A DNA stretch of 64,000 bases from Helicoverpa zea (taxonomy: Eukaryota; Arthropoda; Insecta; Lepidoptera; Noctuidae), in assembly GCF_022581195.2 (NCBI RefSeq), contig NC_061476.1, forward strand, positions 2,154,098 through 2,218,097. Direction: 5' to 3'. Numbering within the stretch: position 1 is the stretch's first letter; each line of letters begins with the position of its first letter. A program made the translations under genes and the position numbers. The notes under the pieces are model-generated. The model was not told where the DNA came from. It searched no databases and saw nothing but the letters and a program-made list of their open reading frames with translations. Shown piece by piece: positions 34,621 to 46,633 of the stretch.

Positions 34621-35408
34621 TGTTCTTGTTGTTTCGTATAATTTACTTTAGGAGTTTGAGAATAGTCGCTTTTAAGTGACAATGATCTGCTTAAGTAAAT
34701 CTTGGTTTAAGTAGGAAAGAGTCCATGCTAGTTTTTACCTTTTAACTTTTAATTCGATGATAGATTAAAGGAATGAAGAACACAACTTACAGTAGCCTAA
34801 GCATATATAGCATTAAATGCTGAATTATTGAAGGATTATGGTGGTTGCCTTCTGGATTTTATCATATAGTCATACATAATAATTTTTAGTTTTTAGCTGT
34901 CGCATTAAGATAAGAGATCCTGTAAAGATAGTTTAAGGTGTTTATAAATAAATAAATAAATAATGACACGTTACATAGTCAAAAGACCAATGCTTGACTT
35001 TTTGGAATTTTAAACTTCGACGAAGTCGCGGATAAAACTAACCATTCATATATGTTTGTGCAAAACCATTAATTATTATTTCATATTTTATATAAAGAAA
35101 CCGGATTCGAGTTGTTATGCACGATATTCTCAATTGAGTGGTTTTGAGGCTTGTGTGCAAAAAAATATGCTTAGCACAAGTACCGTCAATTAGCTTTGGA
35201 GAGTATGAAAATATACGGATGAATTTTTGGTGCGGGCATTTATGGCAAAGCGCGTTTTTAGATTTTGAGGTCCGTAAAATACTGGTGTATTTCGGACAAT
35301 TATGATGTAGCTGAAAACGAGTCTAAGCCTTTTTTATTTATTGGAAAAGATAAGTTGTTCTACACATTGATAAAAGCATTCATAAGAAGAACGTGTAAGT
35401 AATTTTGA

Positions 35409-35674
35409 CGACCTCTGTGGCGCAAAGGTCACCAAGCCGGACTGCCGAATCTGAGGTCCCGGGTTCGATTCCCGGTTCGATCGACATTTGTGTGATGAGC
35501 ATGCTTGTTGGTCGTGGTCTGGGTGTTACAATATGTATTTATAAATATGTATATATGTAGCTATATGTAGTTAATCAGTTGTGTTAGCACCCATAACACA
35601 AGTTAATTAATAACTTACCATGGGGCTAACCAACCGTGTGTGAAAAGGTGTCCCGACATTATTTATTATTATTA
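35409..35674 (+). mobile_element. Second tRNA-derived SINE family
   Basis: GACCTCTGTGGCGCAAAGGT (A-box region) and CCCGGGTTCGATTCCCGG (B box) form a tRNA-like head. It is followed by GTGTTAGCACCCATAACACA and ends in an ATT-rich microsatellite (TTATTTATTATTATTATC). There is no complete cloverleaf, so it is not a tRNA gene. Confidence 0.7.
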
Positions 35675-35679
35675 TCTTG

Positions 35680-35790
35680 TATGTCTCTACCAGACCTCGG
35701 GACTATAGAGTCCCGGATTTTTGGGAGGCGAACGTGGGGCCGAAGCCAACACGCTGAAGCCCTTTTGAGACAACTTTAATGAAATGGATT
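35680..35790 (+). repeat. Dispersed repeat fragment
   Basis: GC-rich TACCAGACCTCGGGACTATA, then GGGAGGCGAACGTGGGGCCG and GAGACAACTTTAATGAAATGG, abutting the SINE. A related GAGACAACTTTAGTCAAGTTG piece occurs at 37902-37922. The family is not identified and there is no ORF. Confidence 0.4.
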
Positions 35791-36655
35791 ATTATTTATT
35801 TTATAATTAAACCAGTCCCCTAAAAACTAGGACATAAAAGAGATCATTTTACATTCATAATATAAACAAAGACCAATTAAATTAAACAAATAATGTTCTT
35901 ATCAGTTTTCCTTAAATAGTTGTTATCGGCCAAATATAATTTGATAATAAAGTTAAATGGTTCCGTATAGTGGTACATACACGTGTAGGAGACGGACTTG
36001 ACCTTACACTTTAAGAGTTAAACGATTTTAAAGTCGCAATGTCGCACATTTGACACCGATGTTAAATGTTATACTGTCAAATATTGTTGCATAATCAGGA
36101 AAAATTCTCAATGAATGTTTTGTTTATTGTGTAGATAATATATCAGTATATTTAAATGAACAGATTTTAAGTGGCTTTTTTCTTTGTTCTATGGCTGCTT
36201 ATTCCTTTTTTTAAAAGACAAAAAGTTGTTTATTCGAAGTAGGCTGAAAATTTTCACTTTTTGAAAGTCAAGTTTACAAAAAAATAATTATGTAATCTAT
36301 TTTATAAAAATCGCGTCATAACCGCTCAGAATAAGCACCCGTATATTTTTATTTTCTAAGAATAATAGTACAGGATGATTTTATCTTAAAATGATGATCA
36401 ATTATAATTTACTATTTGTCTAATGCGAAAATTTTGTCTTGATTGACAGCCCCTCTGTTGTCTGAAGATAAATTATTTAGCTAGACGCCTATAGATAGAA
36501 AATATTTTGACTTTAGCTTTTTGCTTGAACTAAACACGAGTGCTAATCTTGCTATTGAATTAATTGGTGATTAATAAAGTTGCGTGTGTTTATTTGTGCT
36601 AAAATAAGTACCTACTGAAAACTGGGTATTTCCATCGGTACTTTTACTTGATATC

Positions 36656-36823
36656 TCTACTAATATTACAAAGCTGAAAAGTCAGCTTAGTTAAACGCAC
36701 CCGCTCAACGCACGAACTACTGGCCCAATTTGGCAAGTTTTCAGTGATAGATAGCCCATTTATCAAAAAAGGCTACAGGTTACTTTTAATCAGAGAATCG
36801 GGGGAAACGCTTGTATTAACTAG
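36656..36823 (+). mobile_element. Short non-autonomous Helitron
   Basis: Starts TCTACTAATATTACAAAGCT and ends TATTAACTAG at 36823, followed by T. The interior (TGGCCCAATTTGGCAAGTTT, then GATAGCCCATTTATC) matches the opposite-strand copy at 10734-10924. The terminal hairpin is eroded. Confidence 0.65.
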
Positions 36824-39800
36824 TATGTACCTATTGCAATGTTAAGAAGAATATATTTTCTTGAGTATAACTACGTAGAGAATAAAGTTGTAAGAGCGCG
36901 TGGACACTGCAGTCAATCCTTGGTAGTTTTTTTTTTAGGAAAATCGTGAATTCAATCATAGCTTTTAGTCGATCTGATACCTAATCGTTGTTACGTGTGT
37001 ACTGATTTATGAGCAAAAATTAACTAACGGCCGACTAACTGTCTTTATAACAAACATATATGGTGGGTATACAAACAATGTGAGGTCCCAAACCACAAGG
37101 CAGCAACATGATATAACAGTTGACATTTTACAACAAATATTCGGCTGAATGATTTACAACCTGTTTTAACTGGTTCTCAATGTATACTAATACATATTGT
37201 TATGTACAGTTTGTTTCTATACATTGATTCTAGAATCTAAAAATTAATTTAGAAACTATTTAATTACTCACTGTTTATTTATTACTGCAGGAAGGGAAGT
37301 TTTGCGTATTTAAAATTTTCTTTTGTTTTATACACGGCCATTTTTGTAAATCAAGCGAATAATATAACTATGGAATCTATTTCTAACCAAAATAGGAAAA
37401 GATGCAAAACAGTAGATGCAAATAAACATGAAATAGATAAAACAAATAAATATCAATTCAACAAGGAAAAAGGAATTGCAAAATGAAATATCGATATGAG
37501 TAATTTCATAAATAAATAAATAGATAGATGTTTACGAAAATACCATTATATTTAAGATCAATGTCAGAACGCCTTAATGATTAGAATATGTCTTAACATT
37601 CGTTTGAAGACAGACTTTTTAACCACGCAAGTTCAAACCATACCTTAAAATGATGTACGAACAAACAAAAATGAACCTTAAGCAGAAGGTGTTAAAGTTA
37701 ATATTGCAGAAGAAGGTTATTGAGTAGGAAGTTGCTATTAAGCATATGCTTATTATAAGTAACTTAACGAGTGAACTCAAGAACAAGATGTAGGTTAACC
37801 ATGGTTTTAGATGTTTTAGGGATAAGTTTTTTTTTAAGTTACTTGATGGTGAAAATTCTGGTAATTATTTTGTTTTAAAGAAAAGCATGGAAAGATTTCT
37901 TGAGACAACTTTAGTCAAGTTGGTTATTATCCAAGAGTCTTAATGAATTATATATCGAACTGATTATCTCTGTTGATAACAAATTCTTATAAATATAATA
38001 TTTATAATCTCTTATCTCTATTAATCTACACGATATTAAAGCTGATAAAATATGCAAATCTAATGATAGATGGCACATTAAATTAAGTGCAAGTTATTTA
38101 TAGCAAAAGTGAAGTCCATGTAGTTTTTTTTTTACTACTTTTATGTGGACACATTTGTCACCTTATCTCTAAAGTGTAGATGGATCACCACAACTTGAGC
38201 CATATTTTTTTTTAATATTTTTTTTTTATCTCAGAAAAAAATATGTCCTGAAAAATACAAGAAGTGTACACACAATTGAAACAAAGAATGTCGGGTACAG
38301 CCTCCGGGCCAAATTATAACACGAGATAAAGATAGAGGAATCGCGTGACGGTGCCTCGATTAGTGTAATTTCGGTTCCGACTAATATTCGGACTTCGTTC
38401 CACAAGTCACGTTGGGATATCGATATACAAGCTTGTGTAATGCACAACACTAGTTGGATTTTGGTCTAGTAGGTTTGTTGATTTTATATTTACACTCTGA
38501 AATTAAAAACACGTGACATAAATGGATGAAAATACCTAAACCTCTTTTAAATACATTTTGTTTTTTATTAACTTTGTTTTCCGACGTCATAAGAAACATT
38601 TTTAACATTAACTAATCTAAATAAATTGTAAAGTAAGTTATTATTTAAATGATGTCCTGATATTTCTGATTCTGGTTTTCGTAAAAAAGTCGATGACGCA
38701 TAAAGCTACCTATTACATAAGTATGACGTGAAAAGTTTATGTCAATAGGTGCAATAAAATTATAAAAACCAGTTTGGAAATATTAAGAAGCTGTTTAGTT
38801 TTATTTTTATTTTCATTTGATTGCGTAGATCTTTTTTATTTTTTTCAATTCTTGTGTTTTTATAATTTTTCTTTCGTGGAAATTATTTTGTTTAAGTTTT
38901 CGTTAATTTAAAAGGATCTCATAAAGTCCTTTTAGAATTTTCTTTAGAGGACATTAGGACGTATCCAACCCATTATCAACGTCGCGTTAATTCCTTCAAA
39001 AATGAAACTTTTCCATTAAAACATAATGTTCAAATTCCTCTGTAAATAATAGTTTCTTCAAAATAATTTATGTGAGCCCTCCAAAGGAATTAAGGCTTTA
39101 AAATAAAGAGGTGAAGATACAATGTTGTGTGGAGTAATTGGGTTTTATCTCATGCGTCGTTATGTATGACGCAATATACCTACTCAGCCGTAATGGCTAG
39201 TGTCAATCAAAATTATAAACCAACAAACTTATTTATGCGCTCACGAAAATAATTGCTATGCCAATGTCGACCGTATGCCCTTGAAATAGAGGTTCAAGGA
39301 TACTGAATCATCGTCATTAAAGAAAATGATTTGACGTATTACATTCTGAGAATTTGCTTGGATCAAGACGTTCGGGTTAGACTAAAGTTAGTCAATTTAA
39401 AAATATAGTTTTAGGAAGTTCAAACGTGAGAACAATGTATATTTACCCATGAAATAAAAAAAATAGTGAATCTAAATAATCATCAATTCAATTACAATTT
39501 CATTTTATTCGTCAATAAAATCGTTGTAATTCATGAAAAAAAAAATAACGGGGCAATTAAGTATAAAAAATTAAGTGTAAATATATTAATTACACACAAA
39601 ATAATAATATAATTCAATAAATTGAATCGTATATTAATTTCAAGATGATAAATTAAATAAATATTTCTCATAATTATTTAATGTTAATCTAAGTACTAAG
39701 TTTAAATTATTTTATTTGCGAATCACATGTGTATAATTTTAAACTAATTTATCATTTTTCAATGTTATATTATAATGTAGGTATGCACGTGTTTGTGAAA

Positions 39801-40569
39801 CGTGACTTTTGCTTGAATTGTCTATATTATTTTGTGCCTAAGAAAATAAATACATATTAATACAACCTTTATAAATAGGCACACATTTTTAGAACTAGTT
39901 CTTTTTTTATACACACTAAGTAATTATAATTTTAATGTAGGTATACTTAGACTTTCTTGCTCAGTTTACTTAATGGTTTCTCTATCCATTATAAGATATA
40001 ATATTTTACAGGTAACTTCTACCCGGCATTATAATAATAAGGTGTAGGTCGATTCAAGTACTTTAGGCAAATTAATATCACAGCTTGAAATTATTTACCT
40101 GCACTTAAATAAACCGATTGTTTTTATTTTATCAAAAATATAAGTGGAACTAAAGTTGTTTAAAAACTTATTTTATATTAGGAACTTAGTTCAAAGTTCC
40201 TTCCATTTCTCAAACTTCTGTTATCTCTTAACAAAAAAAAAAAACTGTCATAGCATTGACAGCTGAATTAATTAAGTCATTTTTTATGTCAATGACCAGT
40301 TATAAAAAGTTCGTAATATTAATTTTAAACGTGTTACTTTAAATGCTGTAAGCACATATTATTGATTTAACATCTCGTGTAACTAAAACTTCGATGGCGA
40401 AAAAAAGGATTATAAAAATAATATCTTTGTTAAAATTGTAAATACATACAATATTTTTTTATTCAAATGAATTAACTATAAATATTAAAATTACGATTTT
40501 ATTTTTTAATAAATTAAAAAAAAAATGTTTTTTCTAACTTACAATTAAATTATAAGTCAAAAAAATCTC

Positions 40570-40735
40570 GCTTCGAAAAAAAATGCAATTAATTCCCGCC
40601 ATTCAGTGTACGCACACATCCGTCATTTGCGCTAGTCCGCGACATTGACAATGGACGGTTTAGACTTGGTATGCGGCCTTGAAGCGAATTCGGCGCTCGG
40701 ACGGGCGCGGGAAACGAGATCGGGTTTTTTATAAT
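40570..40735. other. GC-rich patch with short ORF, unassigned
   Basis: A 160-bp GC-rich patch in an otherwise ~27% GC stretch. It holds a 27-codon + strand ORF (40651-40734) starting ACAATGGAC, and an open - strand frame ending SKPSIVNVAD. It could be an alternative rotund first exon, a conserved regulatory element or a repeat; no splice-site pair settles this. Confidence 0.2.
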
Positions 40736-41743
40736 CGATATTAGACGTGTAGAATAGATTATTCGATTCGATGTGCAAAATATATTCTGGTGTATCGATT
40801 TGGGTTAAGTTTGATATACCTATCCACCTAAGGCCGGCTATAATACGGGATAATATATTTACTTCGGAAAAAATGACATAAAAATGGAAATAGGAAGTAA
40901 GTTCACACTCTATCAAACTAAGAAAAATAATAGCAACCAAAAGGGAATGTTAATTGTTTAAGGATTTCAGTCGAGGAAAGTTCATCAAATACCGACAAAA
41001 TTATCATAATTTATGCAGAAAAACGTTATATCATAATGCAAAAATAAGCGTGAATATGTGCAATAAGAATGAGGATATTAATATACCTAAAATTTGTAAT
41101 AAAATAACGAGTCATGGCCAGGTTTTGATATTTTGGAGTATGAATCCGACAGAGTCAAACACCTATTTTGAATAATTTTGACTAAAATGACGATTTGTGA
41201 AAGATATCTTATATGAGGAAAATCTAGGTAAATAAAAAGAATTGACTAGAACAAACTCGAAGTAAAAACATTTTTCCTTTAGCAGATGAATTAATATCTG
41301 TGATAAGAAGTCTTTGAAGGTTGAATTTAAAATTGGGAATCAAAATTTTACCGAAAAAAAATTGGTTTCGGGGTCAGACATTGAAAACGTAAACACTGTA
41401 TAACTGAAAAGAATACATAAGTAATATTTTACATAATTCTTCATGACATTGAGTATATATTTGCAAAAATAAAAGACACGTCGTCTGAACATCGGGAAAC
41501 TGTTGAAAAAAAAAAATGTAGATCACCATGTGGATTCAGAATATAAAACTACATATAAGTATTAGAATATTAATTAATCATGTCGTTTTAAATTCTGCAT
41601 GAATATATATACTATCGCTAATCAAGAAACAAGATTAACACTGCCTACCTATTTATCTGAGATTCCAAATCAATAAAATTCTAAAGTAGATTTAGATATA
41701 CATATATTATTATTTTCCTAAACCAGAATGTACTAAACATTTT

Positions 41744-41888
41744 CCGTCTTACCACAAAAACATTTAAACGTCAGTTTATGCCTTGTCTAAAAAAATGTCA
41801 AATTATGACGTTGACATATGGTTCATTTTGCAGCCAAATTTTTTTTAGACAAGTGTAAAACAGAGGTTTAAGTTTTTGTAGTAAGGCC
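41744..41888 (-). mobile_element. Palindromic MITE, copy 2
   Basis: The reverse-complement counterpart of 30922-31066. It shares the termini (CTTACCACAAAAAC and GTTTTTGTAGTAAG), the CTTGTCTAAAAAAA arms and the central GTTCATTTTGCAGCC. Confidence 0.7.
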
Positions 41889-43530
41889 ATTTAAGTTGAA
41901 CCTTGAAAATGTAGGATTTCTGGTAATCCTATGTACAAGATAAGATATAGCAATATGCTCTGTGCATACAAAAAACAGAAATATTTTATTATTTATACAT
42001 ACAAATCTCTCATGGAGTTAGTAAAACGAATCAAGTATATTTTAAACATGTTAGATTTAAAATTCATACTAATAAGAACCAGGCTTTTCGGCTAATCCGG
42101 TAAGAAGTATTTTCCAGTAAACATAAAATACTTACAACATATTATACAACAAAATAAATTTTATTCTAAATTTAAGTTTGGTTGACGTCATTTATAATTG
42201 TTGGCTCGTGATTAAGAATTTCATCGTATTAAATACCTGTATCGCTAACCAGTTTCTAGTCTAGGAGAATCGTTTAGATACTAAGCACTGTCAAATATTT
42301 TGTATTACCGAGTCACCTATCATGAACTTTTATAAACCGAAATCTACCCCTTAAAAACTTGTTTCAAAAATCAAAAACTTTCTCTCTAGATACCCTATTT
42401 GTAAAAAATACATATACCTACTACCTACTTATGAAATTCAGCAATTTTCCACGCAAACCGACAGACTTATCGCCAATAAGTATATATTTTTTTATAATGT
42501 TGTGATGATAACAAATAGTCGTACAAATATAAAATACCAAGCAAACTCAGCATACACGTGGAATGTCTGAACTTACATAATGTCAACCCGAGGGTTCGTT
42601 ATCAATGTCCTTGTAACCGTTTAGGAGTCTACCGGGTCACAAGTTATCGTTTTCATAACTTAAAGCTTGTGCGGAATTACTTAATTGAATTGTTAAGGAA
42701 ATAAAAGGGTTATTTTTATGGCTGTTAGATAACGTAATTATTATTAAAATGTAGTTGGCTTTCAGAATTGAAGTTTTAAGAGGAATTTTTGCGGCTTTTA
42801 ATTATTTTATTTGATTAATGTGAGCTATTGTTAAACTTGGCAACAAAAGATTATTGTATTCATGTATAAAAAAAATGACACTGACAACCCTAATGAATCC
42901 GTGTAATCTAAAATGCACAGTGGTTCAAATATGGGTTCGTTAAGAAAAAAAAACACAATAATTTTAAGGTTAATATCATCCCGGAAAACGTAACAACAAA
43001 TACCAAATTCATTAAACCATACGCTTCGTTATCTATGTAATTGCATTAAAAAAAAAAAAAACAGTAGATTGACTGCTGTATAAACCTCTGTCGGTATTCA
43101 ACCTTGACTATTTACAAGGCTCATCCGTACTCATCTATCTTATAAGCCGGCTTTCGTTTCTAGAATTTATATTTAAATTATAATTTTTAAATAAATAATT
43201 ATTTACTGATTTTATAAAAATATATTAAAGTTTCAATTATGAAAAAAGTACTCGCAGCTGTTTTAAGTCAATCGACCACGATATTTTAATTTTAATTTGT
43301 AAACATTTAAAAATATTTACATTTATGATGTTTTCATTAATATACGGACGTGCAAAATTCTATTGTTTTAAACAATTTGCATAATCGTAATACATATAAG
43401 TAGTCGTGAAAACGTGTGACCGAAATTGCGAGTTGATAATAATTCATTAATTAGAGTTTGTAAATTCAGTTAATCAGCATAAATGTTTCCAAAAAGAAAA
43501 GTATTACGTGTATGCAAACTAATATACCTA

Positions 43531-45088
43531 CACACATCAAAAGTGTCTAGGGATCAACATATATTTTTGCAATAACTTTTCTCCTGATTGATATTAATTA
43601 AAATTTTCTTTAAGGATTCATCAAATAAAGTGTTTTCGTTTGTCACAGTAACGATAAACCAAGTCACCTTTGCACTAATAAAGAAATTTGCCATTTTCCT
43701 AATAAAGGGATTTTTGACATTTGAAACACTAACACAAAAGTTCGAAAAAAAAGACTGAAATAACAGTTTTCTTTAAAAGTTTATTGGGTAACTTAAACAA
43801 TTAATAATCCGTGTTTCTACCGCGAACACTAACAACACAAGAACATCGGTTTGGCATACTCAAAATGAGTTCATCCAAATCACGATGTGGAATGGCCGCC
43901 CATGTTCGTTGCAACAACAAAAAAAGGTCTTCTTGCGACTGGATACCCTCCATATTCGGCAGAGCTCTTCTCTGTAGCATATCCCATGCATGCTCAATCG
44001 GGTTCAAGTCTGGCGACTGAGCAGGCCAGGGCAGGACATTGATGTTAGCTGCCGCGAGAGTCTGTCTTACAACTCTTGCGGTGTGCGGTCGTGCATTATC
44101 ATGCATTAACTGAAATAAGGGACCGATTTGCACTTGTAGAGGAACGATGACGTCTGATACAATCGTCTCAGCATAAATTTGAGCGTTGAGGTTGCTTCTG
44201 ATCCAAATCAACTCAGTTCTTCCGCCGATCCAAATACCCGCCCATACCATGATGGTTCCACCACTATAAGGATGGACTTCCTGGCAGGATTTTAATCGCT
44301 GTTGGCGTCCAGGGGTTCTCCAGTGTCGTATACGTCTTGTATCCGGTCTCATACCAAAACGAGACTCATCAGAAAAGCACACGAAACGCCATTGTTCTTC
44401 TGCCCAATTTCTGTGTTCAAGAGCCCATTGATATCGAATCCTACGATTGTGCATTGCTATAGGTGGTACCCGTAGCGGTCTTCGGGAATGAAGGTTCACT
44501 TCATGCAAGCGGTTTCTGACTGTTTGGTCGCTAATTAAGTTCCCTGAAGAGTGATGAAGCCTCACGGCTAACATCATGGCGGTTATTGTTGGAGCTCTTC
44601 GAGTTAAGATTTGAATGTATCGGTCTTGTCTCCGTGTGGTGCAGCGATACCGTCCTCCATGGCGCTCAGCTACGGTACCAGTGCTTCGGTAACGTGTCCA
44701 AAGTCGACTGATAACACTCTGACTTGTATTCAGAGCTAAAGCCACAGTACGTTGCCGGGAACCAGCTTCTATCATTCCCACGGCTCTGAGCATTTCTTCC
44801 CTGCTTAAATGACGTCGCCGCTCCATAATAACGTTGGTTTTAATCAGTAGTAGGGAAACAGTAGCACTAATAATGTCTTCAATGCGTTGTATGTGTTTAT
44901 AGGGAAAATATTGACAGCTGATTTTCATCTTTTACTCGAATTTGATTCACAGTTCCTGATTCAAATTATGAAATGCACCAAAAAGGATCCATATAAATTT
45001 ATAAAATCATAAATTTATTACAAAGCCACATCTCAATCTCAAGAAATCCGCATAAAAATGCTTGATCCCTAGACACTTTTGATGTGTG
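43531..45088 (-). mobile_element. Complete Tc1-like transposon
   Basis: The 27-bp ends 43531-43557 and 45062-45088 are perfect inverted repeats (outer bases CACACATCAAAAGTGTCTAG). They are flanked by TA on each side (43529-43530 and 45089-45090), the duplication expected of Tc1/mariner elements. The 1558-bp unit contains one intact transposase gene. It sits in the rotund intron in the same orientation as that gene and is more GC-rich than its flanks. Confidence 0.94.
43801..44826 (-). CDS. Tc1-like DD34E transposase
   Basis: Cuts the element out and reinserts it at TA sites. From the chosen Met (44826, MERRRHLSREEML) the protein has 341 residues, the usual Tc1 length. A start at 44928 would add 34 residues of unlike sequence. 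Order: N-terminal helix-turn-helix of the paired type (about 7-60, SRQRTVALALNTSQSVISRL); second DNA-binding region with RRAPTITAMMLAVRL (76-90); catalytic domain with D153 (CFSDESRF), D243 (MHDNARPHTARVV) and E278 (SPDLNPIEHAWD). The last two acidic residues are separated by 34 residues, which defines DD34E. No stop, frameshift or missing catalytic residue is seen, so the enzyme may be functional. Confidence 0.96.
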   Translation of the reverse strand: MERRRHLSREEMLRAVGMIEAGSRQRTVALALNTSQSVISRLWTRYRSTGTVAERHGGRYRCTTRRQDRYIQILTRRAPTITAMMLAVRLHHSSGNLISDQTVRNRLHEVNLHSRRPLRVPPIAMHNRRIRYQWALEHRNWAEEQWRFVCFSDESRFGMRPDTRRIRHWRTPGRQQRLKSCQEVHPYSGGTIMVWAGIWIGGRTELIWIRSNLNAQIYAETIVSDVIVPLQVQIGPLFQLMHDNARPHTARVVRQTLAAANINVLPWPAQSPDLNPIEHAWDMLQRRALPNMEGIQSQEDLFLLLQRTWAAIPHRDLDELILSMPNRCSCVVSVRGRNTDY

Positions 45089-46225
45089 TATATTTAGAAT
45101 TTACCTATTTCATAAAAGGTGATATGAATAGGTTTCTGGTGACACGCCATCTATCTTAAAAGTTTTGATAATATAATGAGTAAAAACTGTATTCTTTCAG
45201 GGCTGTCAACATTTATTACCAGGGTCTAGGAGTGCATCTCGTGGACAAAATATGCATAGTTTTACTTCTACGTATGTAAAAACATATCACTATCCAAAGT
45301 CATAGGTTAGATTTTAGTATAAACTGATGAAATAAGGAAATGATAAGCCATACAAAATAAACAACGAACATATTATTATAAGAGTGCTTGATAGTGTATG
45401 ACGGTCAGTTCGAGTGTACTCGAATTTCGCATTGATTTAAGTGGGTACATGTTTAGAAAAATCTTGAATTACTAATAAGATTGTTGCTTAGAAACAGTAG
45501 GGCTTCCGTATAAGTAGCTGTATATCTACATAATATATGTACACTCCAATTAGAATAAATGAATCAGCATGAGATCAAGGCGTCCGCGAAATTATTCATG
45601 AATTTTATTTAATGATAAACAAAAGATTAAGTAAAATGAATTATGCTGAAACACTCTTAAAAATAGTGGATTTAAAAGAACTGTCAGATTTAATCTATGT
45701 TCGAATTCCTAAGATTCTTTTGAGACTTCGCGTAGCAGAAAATATATTTCTTGTAGCGACTACGCCAAGCGTGCAACAAAACGTTGAAAACAACGTAATC
45801 ACGGAATTAAAAAACACGAATTTGAGAGCATAATTAATAGTCGTAATTGTATTACAAAAGTCTCTAATAGACATCATAGGATTAAAGATTTTGGAGGCGG
45901 AATACAAGCCTCGTGATGAAATAATGAACAGGCATTGTTTGTCGATTCACTTGACGTCAACCAGTTGAAGACTTCCGAAATATTCAAGGTGTAATCATTA
46001 GACTAACTTCAAGCTGCGGTTTACATCGCAATTGAACATTAAATTTTAATGAAAGAAGCGATTTAAACCTTGAAGATGATAATAAAGACAAAGACGATGA
46101 ACTTATAAGAAACGTTTGGCAAATTGAACGTTCTACGTAGATTAGTGTTCATTTCAACTATGAAATGAAAATAGATGAATAAGAAAATCTCTTTATTTGC
46201 TTATAAGACTAAATAGAATTCTGAC

Positions 46226-46633
46226 CTTTTCCTCCTGGATGGACTGGCCTCCGTTCTCCGATAGCGGCGTTGATGGCGCACTGTATCCTTTGGGTCCGTC
46301 GTCGTGAGGAGTCATTTGCCGCTGAACTTCATTCTCTTGGTCATGCTGTGCCCTCAACTCTTGCAAACCACTTTTAAATTCGGATAGTCTAAGCACGGAC
46401 GGTTTTATCTCCGGCATCTCATCCGGATGCTCATATCTTCTCAAATCTGCTAGATTAGTTGCTAAGTGTCTATGATGGTCTAAAGGCGGGGGTACTCCTA
46501 TGGATCTTAGGTGTTCTATACTTCTATGTATATGGGAATAGTTATCTACAGGTATTTCGGCCATTAAAGGCGAATTGTGATAATCTAAGCCACCTCCATC
46601 GGGCCTGTAATCGATTGTCCTTCCTTCCATCAT
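46226..46633 (-). CDS. rn: Rotund N-terminal coding exon
   Basis: Starts ATGATGGAAGG at 46633 with a good insect context (AAAG before ATG) and encodes 136 residues: MMEGRTIDYRPDGGGLDYHN near the start and NGGQSIQEEK at the end. It stops at a splice donor AAG/GTCAGA, phase 0. That phase fits the phase-0 acceptor of the zinc-finger exon at 14565, so direct splicing keeps frame (EEK then VFGSKADLQLH) and would give a 473-residue protein. The region is acidic and His/Pro-rich, with no DNA-binding domain, as expected of the divergent N-terminus of such factors. Assignment to rotund rests on strand, phase, distance and composition, and is less certain than the finger exon. Confidence 0.7.

Larger units (their letters stand above)
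14566..46225 (-). other. Rotund intron (31.7 kb), transposon-rich
   Basis: The stretch between the two rotund coding exons. It starts (- strand) with donor GTCAGA after AAG at 46226 and ends with the acceptor TTTCAG before 14565. Individually listed elements account for about 7 kb. The remainder (for example 14.6-17.0, 17.3-18.4, 21.1-22.9, 23.6-27.6, 28.4-30.9, 37-40.5, 41.9-43.5 and 45.1-46.2 kb) is AT-rich with no gene I can support. An unfound small exon may lie here; see the finding on the split first finger. Confidence 0.6.

Noticed and set aside
35409..35480. Possible tRNA gene
   Set aside because: A and B boxes are present, but no complete acceptor stem or cloverleaf can be formed, and a SINE body follows directly.
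45612..46015. 73-codon ORF and continuing frame just downstream of the rotund N-terminal exon
   Set aside because: No recognised motif; the continuation needs a frameshift and has several stops. Probably chance in AT-rich intron.
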